Below, in pieces: positions 25,737 through 34,974 of a DNA stretch of 64,000 nt. Location of the stretch: the NCBI GenBank assembly GCA_028279345.1, contig JANQNY010000080.1, positions 1 to 64,000 on the forward strand. Reading direction: 5' to 3'. The notes below the pieces were generated by a model that was given only the letters and a program-made list of their open reading frames with translations, made no database searches and was not told where the DNA came from. This stretch comes from Geminicoccaceae bacterium (GTDB taxonomy: Bacteria; Pseudomonadota; Alphaproteobacteria; Geminicoccales; Geminicoccaceae). A program made the position numbers and the translations under genes. Within the stretch, counting starts at the first letter, position 1; each line of letters opens with the position of its first letter.

Positions 25737-28544
25737 TCAGGCGGCCGGCCGCCATGCGGCCACCGCCGCTGCGCAACGCTCGCACAGCCGATCGGTGTTG
25801 AGGGTCGGGAATTGCTGCCAGCAGCGCTCGCAGCGCTCGCCACCGGCCAGCCCCGGCACGACCGCTACGCCCTCGACCTCCTCCAGGCGGAAGGCATCGG
25901 CGGGCGCCGGTGCCTCGGTGAGCTCGATGCCGCTCGTGATGGCGAGCTCGGCGAGGTCGACGCCGTCCAGCAGACGGCGGTCCGCAGCCGTGACGTGGAC
26001 GGTCGGCCGGGCCTCCAAGGACGCACCGATCCGCTTTTCGCGCCGCTCGATCTCCAGAGCACCGGTCACGACGCGGCGGATGTCGCGGATGCGCCCCCAG
26101 CGTTCGGCAAGCGCTGCGTCGCGCCAACCGGTCGGCACCGGCAGGAAGTCTTCGAGATGTACCGAGCCGTCACTATCGCCGGTCCGCGCGCGCCACGCCT
26201 CGTCGCAGGTGTAAACCAGGACTGGCGCCAGCCAGCGCACGAGCGTCTCGAACAGGATGTCGAGCACCGTCCGCGCGGCCCGCCGCCGGGGCGCGTCCAT
26301 CGCATCGCAGTAGAGCGAGTCCTTGCGAACGTCGAAGTAAAAGGCCGACAGCTCGACCGCGCAGAAGCCATGCAACGCGTTGTAGAGGCGGTTGAAGTCG
26401 AAGGCATCGGCGGCCTCGCGCACGAGCACGTCGAGTTCGGCCAGCCGGTGCAGGATCCAGCGCTCCAATTCCGGCATGGTGGCCGGATCGACGCGCTCGG
26501 TCGCATCGAACCCCTGCAGGTTGCCCAGGAGGAAGCGGAGCGTGTTGCGCAGCCGGCGGTAGGCATCCGCCTGGCGCTTCATGATCTCGTCGCCGATCCG
26601 GATGTCTTCGGTGAAGTCGCCCGAGACGACCCACAGGCGAACGATGTCCGCACCATATTGCTTCAAGAGGTCCTGCACCTCGATGCCATTGCCCAGCGAC
26701 TTCGACATCTTGCGGCCCTGGGCGTCGACGACGAAGCCGTGGGTGAGCACCGCCTCGAAGGGTGCGCGGCCGCGGGTGCCGCAACTCTCGAGCAGGCTCG
26801 ACTGGAACCAGCCGCGATGCTGGTCTGAGCCTTCGAGATAGAGCGAGGCCGGCCATTTCAGCTCGGGCCGCTGCTCCAGTACGGTCGCATGCGTCGAGCC
26901 CGAATCGAACCAGACGTCTAGGATGTCGTCGACTTTCACGTAGTCGGCGGCACTGTAGGCGTTGCCCAGGAACTCCTGCGGATCGCGGCTCCACCAGGCA
27001 TCCGCGCCCTCGGCGCGGCAGGCCTGGGCGATACGCGCACAGACCTGCGGGTCGCGCAGCACCTCGCCGGTCGTCTTGTGCACGAAGACGGCGATCGGCA
27101 CGCCCCAGGCGCGCTGCCGGCTCACGCACCAGTCCGGGCGGTGCTCGACCATGCCGCCGATGCGGTTGGCGCCGGACGGCGGCACGAACCGGGTAGCCGC
27201 GATGGCGTCGAGCGCCGTCCGCCGCAACCCATCCTCGGCGTCCAAGGCAATGAACCACTGCGGCGTCGCGCGGAAGATCAAGGGCGCCTTCGAGCGCCAG
27301 CTGTGCGGGTAGCTGTGGACCAGCGTGCCGCGCGCCAGCAGATTGCCGCAACCGGTGAGCGCTTCGATGACGGGTTCGTGCGCCTTGAAGACATGCAGGC
27401 CCTCGAAGCCTGGCACCAGGGCCGTGTAGAGGCCGTCCTCAGCGACCGTATCTGGGACCTCGAGCCCATGCTGCGCGCCGAGTTCGAAGTCGTCCTCGCC
27501 GTGCGACGGCGCGATATGGACGAGGCCCGTGCCCTGCTCGGTGGTGACGAAAGCGCCCGCGAGCAAGGGCACATCGAAATCATAGCCGCGGCCGCGCAGC
27601 GGATGCGCCAGCACGGTGCCGGCAAGCTCGCGACCTTTGAACGTTGCCACCGACTTCCGCTCGGAAATCCGCGCTTGCGCGCACACGTCCTCGACGAGGG
27701 CGGCGGCGACCACGAACCGCTCGCCCGGGTGAGCGAGGCTCCCCTCTTCCACGGCGACCACCTCCAGGAGGCAGTAGTCGACGTCGTCGCCATAGGCCAC
27801 GGCACGGTTCGCGGGGATCGTCCAGGGGGTGGTGGTCCAGATGACGACCGCCGCCCCTTCTAGGATCGGCAAGCTCGTCTCGACCACGGGGAACCGCACC
27901 CAGATCGTGTGCGAGGTGTGGTCTTGATACTCGACCTCGGCCTCGGCGAGCGCCGTCTTCTCAACCACCGACCACATCACCGATTTGCGGCCCTGGTAGA
28001 GCGTGCCCTTCAAGAGGAACTTGGCGAGCTCCTCGAAAATGCCTGCCTCGGCATCGAAGCTCATGGTCGTGTAGGGATCGGCCCAGTCGCCGAGCACGCC
28101 GAGCCGCTTGAACTCGCCCATTTGCACACCGATCCACTTCTCGGCGAACTGCCGGCACTGGCGGCGGAAGGGGACGATCGGGACCTCGTCCTTGTCCTTG
28201 CCCTTCTGGCGATATTGCTGCTCGATCTGCCACTCGATCGGTAGGCCGTGGCAATCCCAGCCAGGCACGTAGGCAGCATCTTTGCCGAGCATCTGCTGGC
28301 TGCGGTTGACGACGTCCTTCAGAATCTTGTTGAGCGCCGTCCCCATGTGGAGGTGGCCATTCGCGTAGGGCGGGCCGTCGTGGAGAATGAACTTCTCCCG
28401 CCCCGCCGAACGCTCGCGCAGCCGACGATAGAGGTCGAGCGTCTCCCAATGGCGCAGCATCTCGGGCTCGCGCTGCGGCAGGTTGGCCTTCATCGGGAAG
28501 GACGTCTTGGGCAGAGCGACGGTGGCGCGCAGGTCCAGGGTCAT
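25737..28544 (-). CDS. ileS: Isoleucyl-tRNA synthetase
   Basis: This is a class I aminoacyl-tRNA synthetase of 935 residues. The HIGH-type motif is in PPYANGHLHMGTALNKI, the KMSKS in GRKMSKSLGNGIEV. The CP1 editing domain (TTPWTIPANRAVAYG, GTGLVHIAPSHGEDDFELG) and the C-terminal zinc ribbon (ERCERCWQQFPTL with a second LCERC) are present. The length matches bacterial IleRS type 1. It lies between ribF (seven bases upstream) and lspA (nine bases downstream) in one operon. Confidence 0.98.
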   Translation of the reverse strand: MTLDLRATVALPKTSFPMKANLPQREPEMLRHWETLDLYRRLRERSAGREKFILHDGPPYANGHLHMGTALNKILKDVVNRSQQMLGKDAAYVPGWDCHGLPIEWQIEQQYRQKGKDKDEVPIVPFRRQCRQFAEKWIGVQMGEFKRLGVLGDWADPYTTMSFDAEAGIFEELAKFLLKGTLYQGRKSVMWSVVEKTALAEAEVEYQDHTSHTIWVRFPVVETSLPILEGAAVVIWTTTPWTIPANRAVAYGDDVDYCLLEVVAVEEGSLAHPGERFVVAAALVEDVCAQARISERKSVATFKGRELAGTVLAHPLRGRGYDFDVPLLAGAFVTTEQGTGLVHIAPSHGEDDFELGAQHGLEVPDTVAEDGLYTALVPGFEGLHVFKAHEPVIEALTGCGNLLARGTLVHSYPHSWRSKAPLIFRATPQWFIALDAEDGLRRTALDAIAATRFVPPSGANRIGGMVEHRPDWCVSRQRAWGVPIAVFVHKTTGEVLRDPQVCARIAQACRAEGADAWWSRDPQEFLGNAYSAADYVKVDDILDVWFDSGSTHATVLEQRPELKWPASLYLEGSDQHRGWFQSSLLESCGTRGRAPFEAVLTHGFVVDAQGRKMSKSLGNGIEVQDLLKQYGADIVRLWVVSGDFTEDIRIGDEIMKRQADAYRRLRNTLRFLLGNLQGFDATERVDPATMPELERWILHRLAELDVLVREAADAFDFNRLYNALHGFCAVELSAFYFDVRKDSLYCDAMDAPRRRAARTVLDILFETLVRWLAPVLVYTCDEAWRARTGDSDGSVHLEDFLPVPTGWRDAALAERWGRIRDIRRVVTGALEIERREKRIGASLEARPTVHVTAADRRLLDGVDLAELAITSGIELTEAPAPADAFRLEEVEGVAVVPGLAGGERCERCWQQFPTLNTDRLCERCAAAVAAWRPAA

Positions 28545-28551
28545 CGGTCCA

Positions 28552-29514
28552 TCACGGGTGTTGCGGCAGGTCGGGCTGAGGCGCGTGCAATAGGGCAGCG
28601 CGCGCGGCGTCGCAATCCGCGGCCATCTGCAGCTTCAGGGCATCGACGTCCGCGAAGTTGCGCTCGTCGCGCAGGAACGCGTGCCAGGCCAACCGCACGC
28701 GGCGTCCATAGAGATCAATCTCGCGGTCGAAGAGGTGCACTTCAAGCCGCAGGTCTTGACCCTTGAAGACGGGCCGCCAGCCGAGGCTTGCCGCACCGTC
28801 CGCCCAGACGCCATCCGGAAGCCGGAGGCGAACCGCGTAGACGCCCGTGCGCGGCAGCAGTACGCGCCTGCCAACCGTCCGAAGATTGGCGGTCGGATAG
28901 CCCAGCGTACGGCCGATGCGGTCACCCTCGACGACGACGGCGTCAAGCTGGTAGGCGCGGCCGAGTAAGGCGCTGGCGAGTGTCACGTCGCCATCGGCCA
29001 GTGCTTGGCGAATGCGGGTCGAGCTGGCCGGCGCGCCATCGACGAGCACCGATTCCAACGCCTCCGCCTCGAAACCGGCCTCCGGCCCCAGCCTCGCCAG
29101 GAGTTCGGGACCGCCCTGGCGACGGTGACCAAAGCGAAAGCCACGGCCCACCACGAGATGCCGGATCGCCAGGTTGTGACCCAAGACGTCGCTGATGAAC
29201 GCCTCCGCCGACATGCGGCGGAGCTGGTCGTTGAACGCCAGCACGAACAGCACATCGACGCCCAGCGCCCGCAGCCGTTCCATGCGCATGCGGAAGCCCC
29301 CGAGCCGCTCGGGCGCACCAATTGGGTCGAAGAACTCACGCGGATGCGGGCGAAAGGTGACCACGCCGATCGGCGCGCCCAGTCGTACCGCAGCGGCACG
29401 CGCTCGCGCCACGATCGCCTGATGTCCGCGGTGTACGCCGTCGAAATTGCCCAGGGCGACGGCAGCACCCCGGGATTCGGCCGGCACGTCGAGATAACCG
29501 CGAACGATACGCAT
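28552..29514 (-). CDS. ribF: Bifunctional riboflavin kinase/FAD synthetase
   Basis: This 320-residue enzyme phosphorylates riboflavin to FMN and adenylylates FMN to FAD. The N-terminal FAD synthetase domain has VALGNFDGVHRGHQ and VVGRGFRFGHRRQGG; the C-terminal riboflavin kinase has GDRIGRTLGYPTANL and DGVWADGAASLGWRPVF, then EVHLFDREIDLYGRRV. The start MRIVRGYLD at 29514 is the usual one. It is the first gene of the ribF-ileS-lspA operon read leftward. No FMN riboswitch was recognised in the short gap upstream. Confidence 0.96.
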   Translation of the reverse strand: MRIVRGYLDVPAESRGAAVALGNFDGVHRGHQAIVARARAAAVRLGAPIGVVTFRPHPREFFDPIGAPERLGGFRMRMERLRALGVDVLFVLAFNDQLRRMSAEAFISDVLGHNLAIRHLVVGRGFRFGHRRQGGPELLARLGPEAGFEAEALESVLVDGAPASSTRIRQALADGDVTLASALLGRAYQLDAVVVEGDRIGRTLGYPTANLRTVGRRVLLPRTGVYAVRLRLPDGVWADGAASLGWRPVFKGQDLRLEVHLFDREIDLYGRRVRLAWHAFLRDERNFADVDALKLQMAADCDAARAALLHAPQPDLPQHP

Positions 29515-29606
29515 GGCCGTCACGTGCCATGCCACCTGGCGGGTGTCAAAGCGGACGGCAGCTTAGAGGTTTAACCACCCCTGTCGAACAACCCGCACAC
29601 CCCGCT

Positions 29607-30605
29607 CTAGAGCGAGCGGGGGCGACGACGCGCCTTGGCCCGATAGAGGTCGGCGTCCGCAGCCGCGAGCAACGCGTCCCAGCCCAGGCGCGCGGTGGGC
29701 TTGCTGGTCGCGAGCCCCACGCTGCCGGAGATGGCTAGGTGCTGGTCGCCCACGGGCACGCATAGAGTGGCAGCAGCCTCCAGGCGCCGGCACCAAGCGT
29801 CTCGGGCGTCCGCAGCCGTGCTGCCCACGGGCAGCATGGCGAACTCGTCACCACCGAGCCGCGCGACCAAGCCGTCGGCGGCGACGATCCTGCTCAGATT
29901 GGCGGCGATCTCGCGCAGAACCCTGTCGCCGGCGGCGTGGCCGCCATTGTCATTGACGGCCTTGAAGCCATCGAGATCTATGAGAAAGAGCGTCTGAGAG
30001 CGGCGCGCCTTTTCGGCGCGCGCCAGCGCGAGCACGCCGGCCTGCTCGAGCTGGCATCGGTTGGCGAGGCCGGTGAGCGCGTCGCGCGCAGCGGCCTCGC
30101 GCAAGCGCAGCTCCGTGTGGGCGATCTCCGCCAGGTCGCACAAGCCGTCGAGGTCCGCCGCGGTCCAGTCGCGCGGCGCCCGGTCGATGGCACAGAGTGC
30201 GCCGATCACTTCACCGCCGACGGCGACGAACGGTACGCCCGCATAGGCGACAATCCCAAGCTCACGCACGGCTTCGGCGGCCCCGTCGAGCGAGCACGAT
30301 ACGGCGTCGCACACCGTGAACGGCGCCGCCGTCGCCACCACGTGGTGACAGAATGAATGAGAGAGCTGGGTGTCGTGTCGCGCGCTCGAAGGCACGGGCA
30401 GTCCCGACGCGCTCTTGACGTGCCGATGATCGGCGGCGACCAGCGAGAGCATGGCCACCGGCGCCTGGAGCAGTTGGCGGGTAAGGCGCGTGACGCGGTC
30501 GAACTGCGGTTCCGGACCTGTCTCGAGCAGGTCCGACTGGCGCAGGGCCCTAAGCCGCCCCGGTGACGTGATGCCGGTGGTCTTCAGGGGTCGCCAGCGC
30601 GTCAT
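29607..30605 (-). CDS. GAF-GGDEF domain diguanylate cyclase
   Basis: This 332-residue cytoplasmic protein probably makes cyclic di-GMP. Residues about 35-165 form a GAF sensor (FDRVTRLTRQLLQAPVAMLSLVAADHRHVKSASGLP, ELGIVAYAGVPFVAVGGEVIGALCAID). Residues 170-330 form a GGDEF domain with DALTGLANR, LFLIDLDGFKAVNDNGGHAAGD and the active-site GGDEF. The RxxD inhibitory site five residues before GGDEF is missing (AADG there), so product feedback may be weak. No membrane segment is present. The signal sensed is unknown. It stands alone, 92 bases from ribF on the same strand. Confidence 0.93.
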   Translation of the reverse strand: MTRWRPLKTTGITSPGRLRALRQSDLLETGPEPQFDRVTRLTRQLLQAPVAMLSLVAADHRHVKSASGLPVPSSARHDTQLSHSFCHHVVATAAPFTVCDAVSCSLDGAAEAVRELGIVAYAGVPFVAVGGEVIGALCAIDRAPRDWTAADLDGLCDLAEIAHTELRLREAAARDALTGLANRCQLEQAGVLALARAEKARRSQTLFLIDLDGFKAVNDNGGHAAGDRVLREIAANLSRIVAADGLVARLGGDEFAMLPVGSTAADARDAWCRRLEAAATLCVPVGDQHLAISGSVGLATSKPTARLGWDALLAAADADLYRAKARRRPRSL

Positions 30606-30663
30606 GGACCTATCCTGCTAGCTGATCGACACACCTATTAGATCAATTTGAAGTACAGGCAAT

Positions 30664-31869
30664 CTAGGAATTGATCCTCCGAACCGGCTCCGAATCCCCG
30701 GCGACCGCAGCGACCATGTGGCTGATCTCGTCTTCGGTGTTGAACGCGTGAACCGATGCGCGCACGACCGCCCCGTGACTGGAGAAGAGCGGGTCGAGAT
30801 GTGCAGGGCCGTCGCTCACCGACACGTTGATGCCAAGCCCGCGCAAGCGCGCCATCATCGCTGGGGGCGTCTCGTCGTCCTTCGTGAAGGTGACGATGCC
30901 GCAGAGTTCTGGGCCCCGATCCCAGACACGGACGCCTGGCACCTCCGCGAGTGCTTCGCGCAAGCGCGCGCCCAAGGTCGAGACCCGTCGCCCGATCGCA
31001 TCGACGCCCAGCTCGAGCGCATAGTCGATCGCCGCCTTGAGGCCGAGCTTGCCGGCGAAATAGCACTCCCAGTTCTCGAACCGGCGTGCGTCGGGACGCA
31101 GGCTGTAGCGATCGGCGCTGACCCAGCGGGCGGCGTGTAGGTCGATGAAGGGCGGCTCGAGGCCCTCGAGCCGTTCGCGACGAACGTAGAGAAACCCAGT
31201 GCCGCGCGGCCCACGCAGGTACTTCCGCCCCGTCGCAGAGAGCATATCACAGCCGATCGCATCGACGTCGAGCGGCAGCTGGCCGGCCGACTGGCAGGCG
31301 TCCAACAGGTAGAGGATGCCGTGCCGGCGGGCGACGGCCCCGACTGCGGCTGCCGGGTTCACGAGACCGCTATAGGTCGGCACGTGGGTGATGGAGATCA
31401 GCTTCACGCGCCCGTCGATCATGGCTTCGAGCGCGTCTATGTCCAAGCCGCCCGCTGCGTCGCTGGGCACGGCCTCGACCGTGACCCCTGAGCGCCGCGC
31501 CACCTGCAAATAGGCAAGGACGTTCGAGGTGTACTCGGCTTCGGCCGTAAGGATGCGGTCGCCGGCACGGAACGGAATCGCATAGAACGCCATGTCGAAC
31601 GCGCGGGTCGCATTCTCGATGAACGCGATCTCGTCGGCACGGGCGTTCAAGAGGCGCGCAGCACTCGCGTAGAAGCCCTCAAGATCGTCTTCGGCCGCCG
31701 CCTTGGCCTCGTAGCCGCCAATGCGCCGTTCGGCGTCCAGGTGACCCACGACGGCATCGTGAACGCAGTCGGGAGGCAGGCTCGCCCCAGCGTTGTTGAA
31801 GTGGATGCGGTGGGTGGCGCCGAGCGTGGTACGACGCAGTGCGTCGACGTCGAGCTCACCCAGTGTCAA
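30664..31869 (-). CDS. Class V aminotransferase family PLP enzyme
   Basis: This 401-residue PLP-dependent enzyme belongs to the class V (cysteine desulfurase/isopenicillin-epimerase-like) group. Seen are HFNNAGASLPP at the N-terminus, YLLDACQSAGQLPLDVDAIGCD with the PLP-binding Asp, and the Schiff-base lysine in MLSATGRKYLRGPRGTGFLYV. No cysteine sits in the usual SufS/IscS catalytic position. The best start is TTG 31869, which overlaps the NUDIX stop (TTGA); no nearby ATG fits the N-terminal motif. Close coupling to the NUDIX gene suggests a shared pathway. The substrate is unknown. Confidence 0.8.
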   Translation of the reverse strand: MTLGELDVDALRRTTLGATHRIHFNNAGASLPPDCVHDAVVGHLDAERRIGGYEAKAAAEDDLEGFYASAARLLNARADEIAFIENATRAFDMAFYAIPFRAGDRILTAEAEYTSNVLAYLQVARRSGVTVEAVPSDAAGGLDIDALEAMIDGRVKLISITHVPTYSGLVNPAAAVGAVARRHGILYLLDACQSAGQLPLDVDAIGCDMLSATGRKYLRGPRGTGFLYVRRERLEGLEPPFIDLHAARWVSADRYSLRPDARRFENWECYFAGKLGLKAAIDYALELGVDAIGRRVSTLGARLREALAEVPGVRVWDRGPELCGIVTFTKDDETPPAMMARLRGLGINVSVSDGPAHLDPLFSSHGAVVRASVHAFNTEDEISHMVAAVAGDSEPVRRINS

Positions 31870-32345
31870 AGCTGCGCCTGCTCGATGCCCGTGATGGCCA
31901 AGGCGGCGTCGTAGTGGATCGTCGCTTCGAGCAGACGCCCATTCTCGCCGAGCACGTGCGGGAGCCACCAACGGTCCCCGGCGGGCACCACCGCATGCTC
32001 CAGGTCGTTGCGCCCCCACCAGCGCACCTCGCCTTCGAGGCTCTCACCGTGGTGCGACCCTGCCGCGCAGCAGCGATAGAGGAACAACAGCCAGTCGAAA
32101 TCGGCGCGCGGCGAAACCTCGCGGATCACGGCGCGGAGCTTAAGGTCGAGGGCATTGAGCCCGGTCTCCACCTGGAACTCGCGCTGCGCGCAGTCGACCG
32201 GCGATTCGTTCGGCTCGATCTTGCCGCCGGGAGCGACCCACTGTCCGCAGAAGGGCGGCCGCCGTCGATGTCGGAGCAGCACGCTGCCGTCGGGGCGCCT
32301 GGCATAGACCAGCGTCGCCAGGGTGGGCTGACCCGGCTCAGACAT
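31866..32345 (-). CDS. NUDIX hydrolase
   Basis: This 159-residue hydrolase would cleave nucleoside-diphosphate-linked compounds. The Nudix box is WVAPGGKIEPNESPVDCAQREFQVETGL; the REUxEExGU part has V-E instead of E-E, so one acidic ligand is replaced. The N-terminal LATLVYARRPDGSVLLRHRR is typical of MutT/YjhB-like members. Start MSEPGQPT at 32345. It is translationally coupled to the aminotransferase gene downstream. Confidence 0.85.
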   Translation of the reverse strand: MSEPGQPTLATLVYARRPDGSVLLRHRRRPPFCGQWVAPGGKIEPNESPVDCAQREFQVETGLNALDLKLRAVIREVSPRADFDWLLFLYRCCAAGSHHGESLEGEVRWWGRNDLEHAVVPAGDRWWLPHVLGENGRLLEATIHYDAALAITGIEQAQL

Positions 32346-32586
32346 CGAGCGTCTCCAGAAGGTGGGTTGGATCGCTCTCGCGATCCGGACGAGGGGCGTC
32401 TGGTGGCGGACGGTCCGAGAAAACCCGCACGTGCGATCTGCCATATCCATGGGTTGTGCGCCCATGGATGACGCCGCTGAGGCGCGCCTGTTCCCACGCA
32501 CCAAGCGGCTCGCGGGGCCGGAGCGTATCGCCGCCCTGAAAGGCGACGTCGTGCATGGCGGGCATGACTGCCTCGTTCGCCTTCAT
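32338..32586 (-). CDS. Possible small protein upstream of the NUDIX gene
   Basis: A frame of 82 residues starting MKANEAVMPAMHDVAFQGGDTLRPREPLGAW ends eight bases inside the NUDIX gene, an arrangement that resembles an operon. It has no recognised domain and the ribosome binding site is weak. The rest of the gap to nth (32587-32751) shows nothing further. High GC makes chance open frames common, so this is only a candidate. Confidence 0.3.
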   Translation of the reverse strand: MKANEAVMPAMHDVAFQGGDTLRPREPLGAWEQARLSGVIHGRTTHGYGRSHVRVFSDRPPPDAPRPDRESDPTHLLETLDV

Positions 32587-32751
32587 TGTCTTATCGGCGG
32601 GTTCATCATTGCCATGTCTTCGCGACAATGGTGCGATGATGGTCCGCCGCCTCACTGATCGGCTGTGGACAATGTACCGTCAGCAGCGATGAATCAAGCG
32701 TGGCTGCGGCTGAAACGGTCGCAACCGTGCGCGGCAGATGGCGGACGCACG

Positions 32752-33420
32752 CTATGCCGGGTCGAGCGCCTGGCCCGCGGCATAGGCGCACCAGCGACGG
32801 ATGACGCAGTCTGTGCAGCGCGGGCGCCGGGCAATGCAGGTGTAGCGGCCGTGCAGGATAAGCCAGTGGTGGGCGCCCCGGCGGAAACGCTGGGGAACGA
32901 CCTCGAGCAGGCGATCCTCGACCGCCGCGGGCGTCTTGCCGGACGCCAGGCCCGTCCGGTTGGCGACGCGAAAGATGTGCGTGTCGACCGCGATGGTCGG
33001 TTCACCAAAGATTTCGTTGAGGACCACATTCGCCGTCTTGCGGCCCACGCCCGGAAGCGCCTCCAGAGCGCCTCGATCCGACGGCACGGCACCGCCGTGC
33101 AGATCGATGAGCTGCTGTGCCAAAGCCACGACGTTCCGTGCCTTGTTGCGGAAGAGACCCAGACTTCTGATGTGACCCTCGACGCCCTCCACCCCGAGCG
33201 CGACCATCGCTTCGGGTGTCGCAGCCTCGGCGAACAACGTTGCCGTAGCCTTGTTCACGCCGACGTCGGTGGCCTGCGCCGAGAGCACGACGGCAACCAA
33301 CAGCGTGAACGGATCGGCGTAGGCAAGCTCCGTCCTCGGGTTCGGGCGCTCGGCGGCCAAGGCCTCAAACAGCGCGTCGATCGCCTCCGGTGCCATCAAG
33401 GTGACTGGTCTCCGCGCCAT
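32752..33420 (-). CDS. nth: Endonuclease III
   Basis: This 222-residue base-excision-repair glycosylase/AP lyase removes oxidised pyrimidines. The helix-hairpin-helix is LPGVGRKTANVVLN with the catalytic Lys, the catalytic Asp is in VDTHIFRVANR, and the [4Fe-4S] cysteines follow the C-x6-C-x2-C-x5-C pattern in CIARRPRCTDCVIRRWC. Length is typical. It is divergent from a DUF2244 gene 20 bases away. Confidence 0.97.
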   Translation of the reverse strand: MARRPVTLMAPEAIDALFEALAAERPNPRTELAYADPFTLLVAVVLSAQATDVGVNKATATLFAEAATPEAMVALGVEGVEGHIRSLGLFRNKARNVVALAQQLIDLHGGAVPSDRGALEALPGVGRKTANVVLNEIFGEPTIAVDTHIFRVANRTGLASGKTPAAVEDRLLEVVPQRFRRGAHHWLILHGRYTCIARRPRCTDCVIRRWCAYAAGQALDPA

Positions 33421-33440
33421 GCGCTCGCTAGGTCTTTTGG

Positions 33441-33977
33441 ATGAGGCAGATGTCCGTCGACAGCATGCCGAGCAGCGTCCCCGACCCGCCCCTGCTCGAT
33501 CTCGTCCTCTACCCCAACCCGCCTCTCGGCGACTACGGGATGCTGGTGGTCATGCTGTGCGCAGGGGTCGTCGGCGGCGGCGTCGGTGTTGCCTTCGCCG
33601 CGTTCGGGGCATGGCCGGTCACGGGTTTTCTGGGATTGGACCTCATTCTTTTGGGCGTCGCGCTGCACCTTGCGCGTCGGCGCGGAAGGTGCGTCGAGGT
33701 CATCCGGCTCGACGCGCAGGGCTTGGTCGTCCGGCGCCTGGGGGCCGCGGGCCAAGCGCTGGGAGAGCTGCGCCTGGAACCGTATTGGGTGCAGGTGATC
33801 CTCGACGATCGGCAGCGCTACTGCCCGCGGCTCGCCCTCCGCTCCCACGGCAGGACCGTGCCGATCGGTGCCTTCCTGCCACCGGCCGAGAAGCGTGAGA
33901 TCGCAGCAGAGCTGCTTTCCGCCCTTGCCCGGCGGCGCGCTCAGCCCTCGAGCCCGAGCACGTCGACCATGCCGTAG
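33441..33977 (+). CDS. DUF2244 integral membrane protein
   Basis: This 178-residue protein has two adjacent transmembrane helices (about residues 35-80, MLVVMLCAGVVGGGVGVAFAAFGAWPVTGFLGLDLILLGVAL) and a cytoplasmic beta-rich domain (VIRLDAQGLVVRRL, YWVQVILDDRQRYCPRLALRSHGRTVPIGAFLPP), the arrangement of DUF2244. In alphaproteobacteria this family usually sits next to nth, as here. The function is unknown. Its 3' end overlaps the convergent dapB gene by 37 bases. Confidence 0.88.
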   Translation: MRQMSVDSMPSSVPDPPLLDLVLYPNPPLGDYGMLVVMLCAGVVGGGVGVAFAAFGAWPVTGFLGLDLILLGVALHLARRRGRCVEVIRLDAQGLVVRRLGAAGQALGELRLEPYWVQVILDDRQRYCPRLALRSHGRTVPIGAFLPPAEKREIAAELLSALARRRAQPSSPSTSTMP

Positions 33978-34744
33978 AGGCCGGGTGGGCGGTTGCGCGT
34001 CCAAAGTGCCGCCTTTACCGCGCCCTGGCTGTAGATGCCCCGGTCGGTTGCACGATGGGTCAGCTCCAGACGCTCGCCTTGGCCACAGAAAAGCACCGTG
34101 TGGTCGCCCACGACATCGCCACCGCGCAGGACCGCGAAGCCGATCCGGCCCTGCGCACGTGGGCCCGTGACGCCGTCCCGCGCACGGTCTTCGACGGCCC
34201 CGAGCTCGACGCCGCGGCCCTCGGCGGCGGCCCGGCCCAGGGCGAGCGCGGTTCCCGACGGCGCATCCACCTTCCGGCTGTGGTGGAGGTCCAGCACCTC
34301 GATGTCGAAAGCCGGATCGAGCGCGCGCGCCGCGCTTTCGACGAGCGCCAATAGCAGATTGACGCCCAGGCTCATATTGGCGGCGTAGACGATCGGAATG
34401 TGCTGCGCCGCCTCCGCGAGCGCCGCTTCGTCGTCCAGCTCGAGACCGGTCGTGCCGACGACCAAGGCACAACCGCGCTCGGCCGCAAGCCGCGCGTGGG
34501 CCACGGTCGCTGCAGGCGTCGAGAAGGCGATCGCCGCGTCGGCCCCCGTGAGCGCGGCGGCCGCATCGTCCGTCACGTCGCGCCCGAGCGGGTCGCTCCC
34601 AACCAGGCCGCCGAGATCCTGCCCGACTGCCGGGTTGCCGGGCGCCTCGACACCTGCGGCGAGCGCGAGCTCGGGATGCGCGAGCACCGCCTCGAGGTTG
34701 GCGCGCCCCATGCGTCCGGCACAGCCCAGAACGGCGATCCTCAT
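33941..34744 (-). CDS. dapB: 4-hydroxy-tetrahydrodipicolinate reductase
   Basis: This 267-residue NAD(P)H-dependent enzyme works in the diaminopimelate/lysine pathway. The dinucleotide-binding motif is IAVLGCAGRMGR; the active-site block DLHHSRKVDAPSGTALALG holds the catalytic His and Lys. STPAAT, VGTTGLE and YAANMSLGVN are also family motifs. Start MRIAVLG at 34744 with GGAGGACCG upstream. It overlaps the DUF2244 gene tail to tail. Confidence 0.97.
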   Translation of the reverse strand: MRIAVLGCAGRMGRANLEAVLAHPELALAAGVEAPGNPAVGQDLGGLVGSDPLGRDVTDDAAAALTGADAAIAFSTPAATVAHARLAAERGCALVVGTTGLELDDEAALAEAAQHIPIVYAANMSLGVNLLLALVESAARALDPAFDIEVLDLHHSRKVDAPSGTALALGRAAAEGRGVELGAVEDRARDGVTGPRAQGRIGFAVLRGGDVVGDHTVLFCGQGERLELTHRATDRGIYSQGAVKAALWTRNRPPGLYGMVDVLGLEG

Positions 34745-34974
34745 CGGTCCTCCCCCAAGCAAGCGGTCTTCGTCGCCTAGAGCCGCTCCCGCGCGAGCGC
34801 AACCGCCGCCGCCCGCGTCTGGAACTGTGAAACCGGCTCTAAGCCTCTCCGGGGGCTTGTCATCGCCGCCCAGCGCGGCACCGTAGGTGGAATGCGAAGG
34901 CGAAGCACCATCGTTGTCACAGCACCGCGGCCGCGCGTCGTCGTAAACCTTAGCGATGCCGGCCGAGATCGCTC

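Noticed and set aside
29601..29620. Hairpin around the GGDEF gene stop codon
   Set aside because: The stem is short, contains the stop codon and has no T-run, so it is not a convincing terminator.
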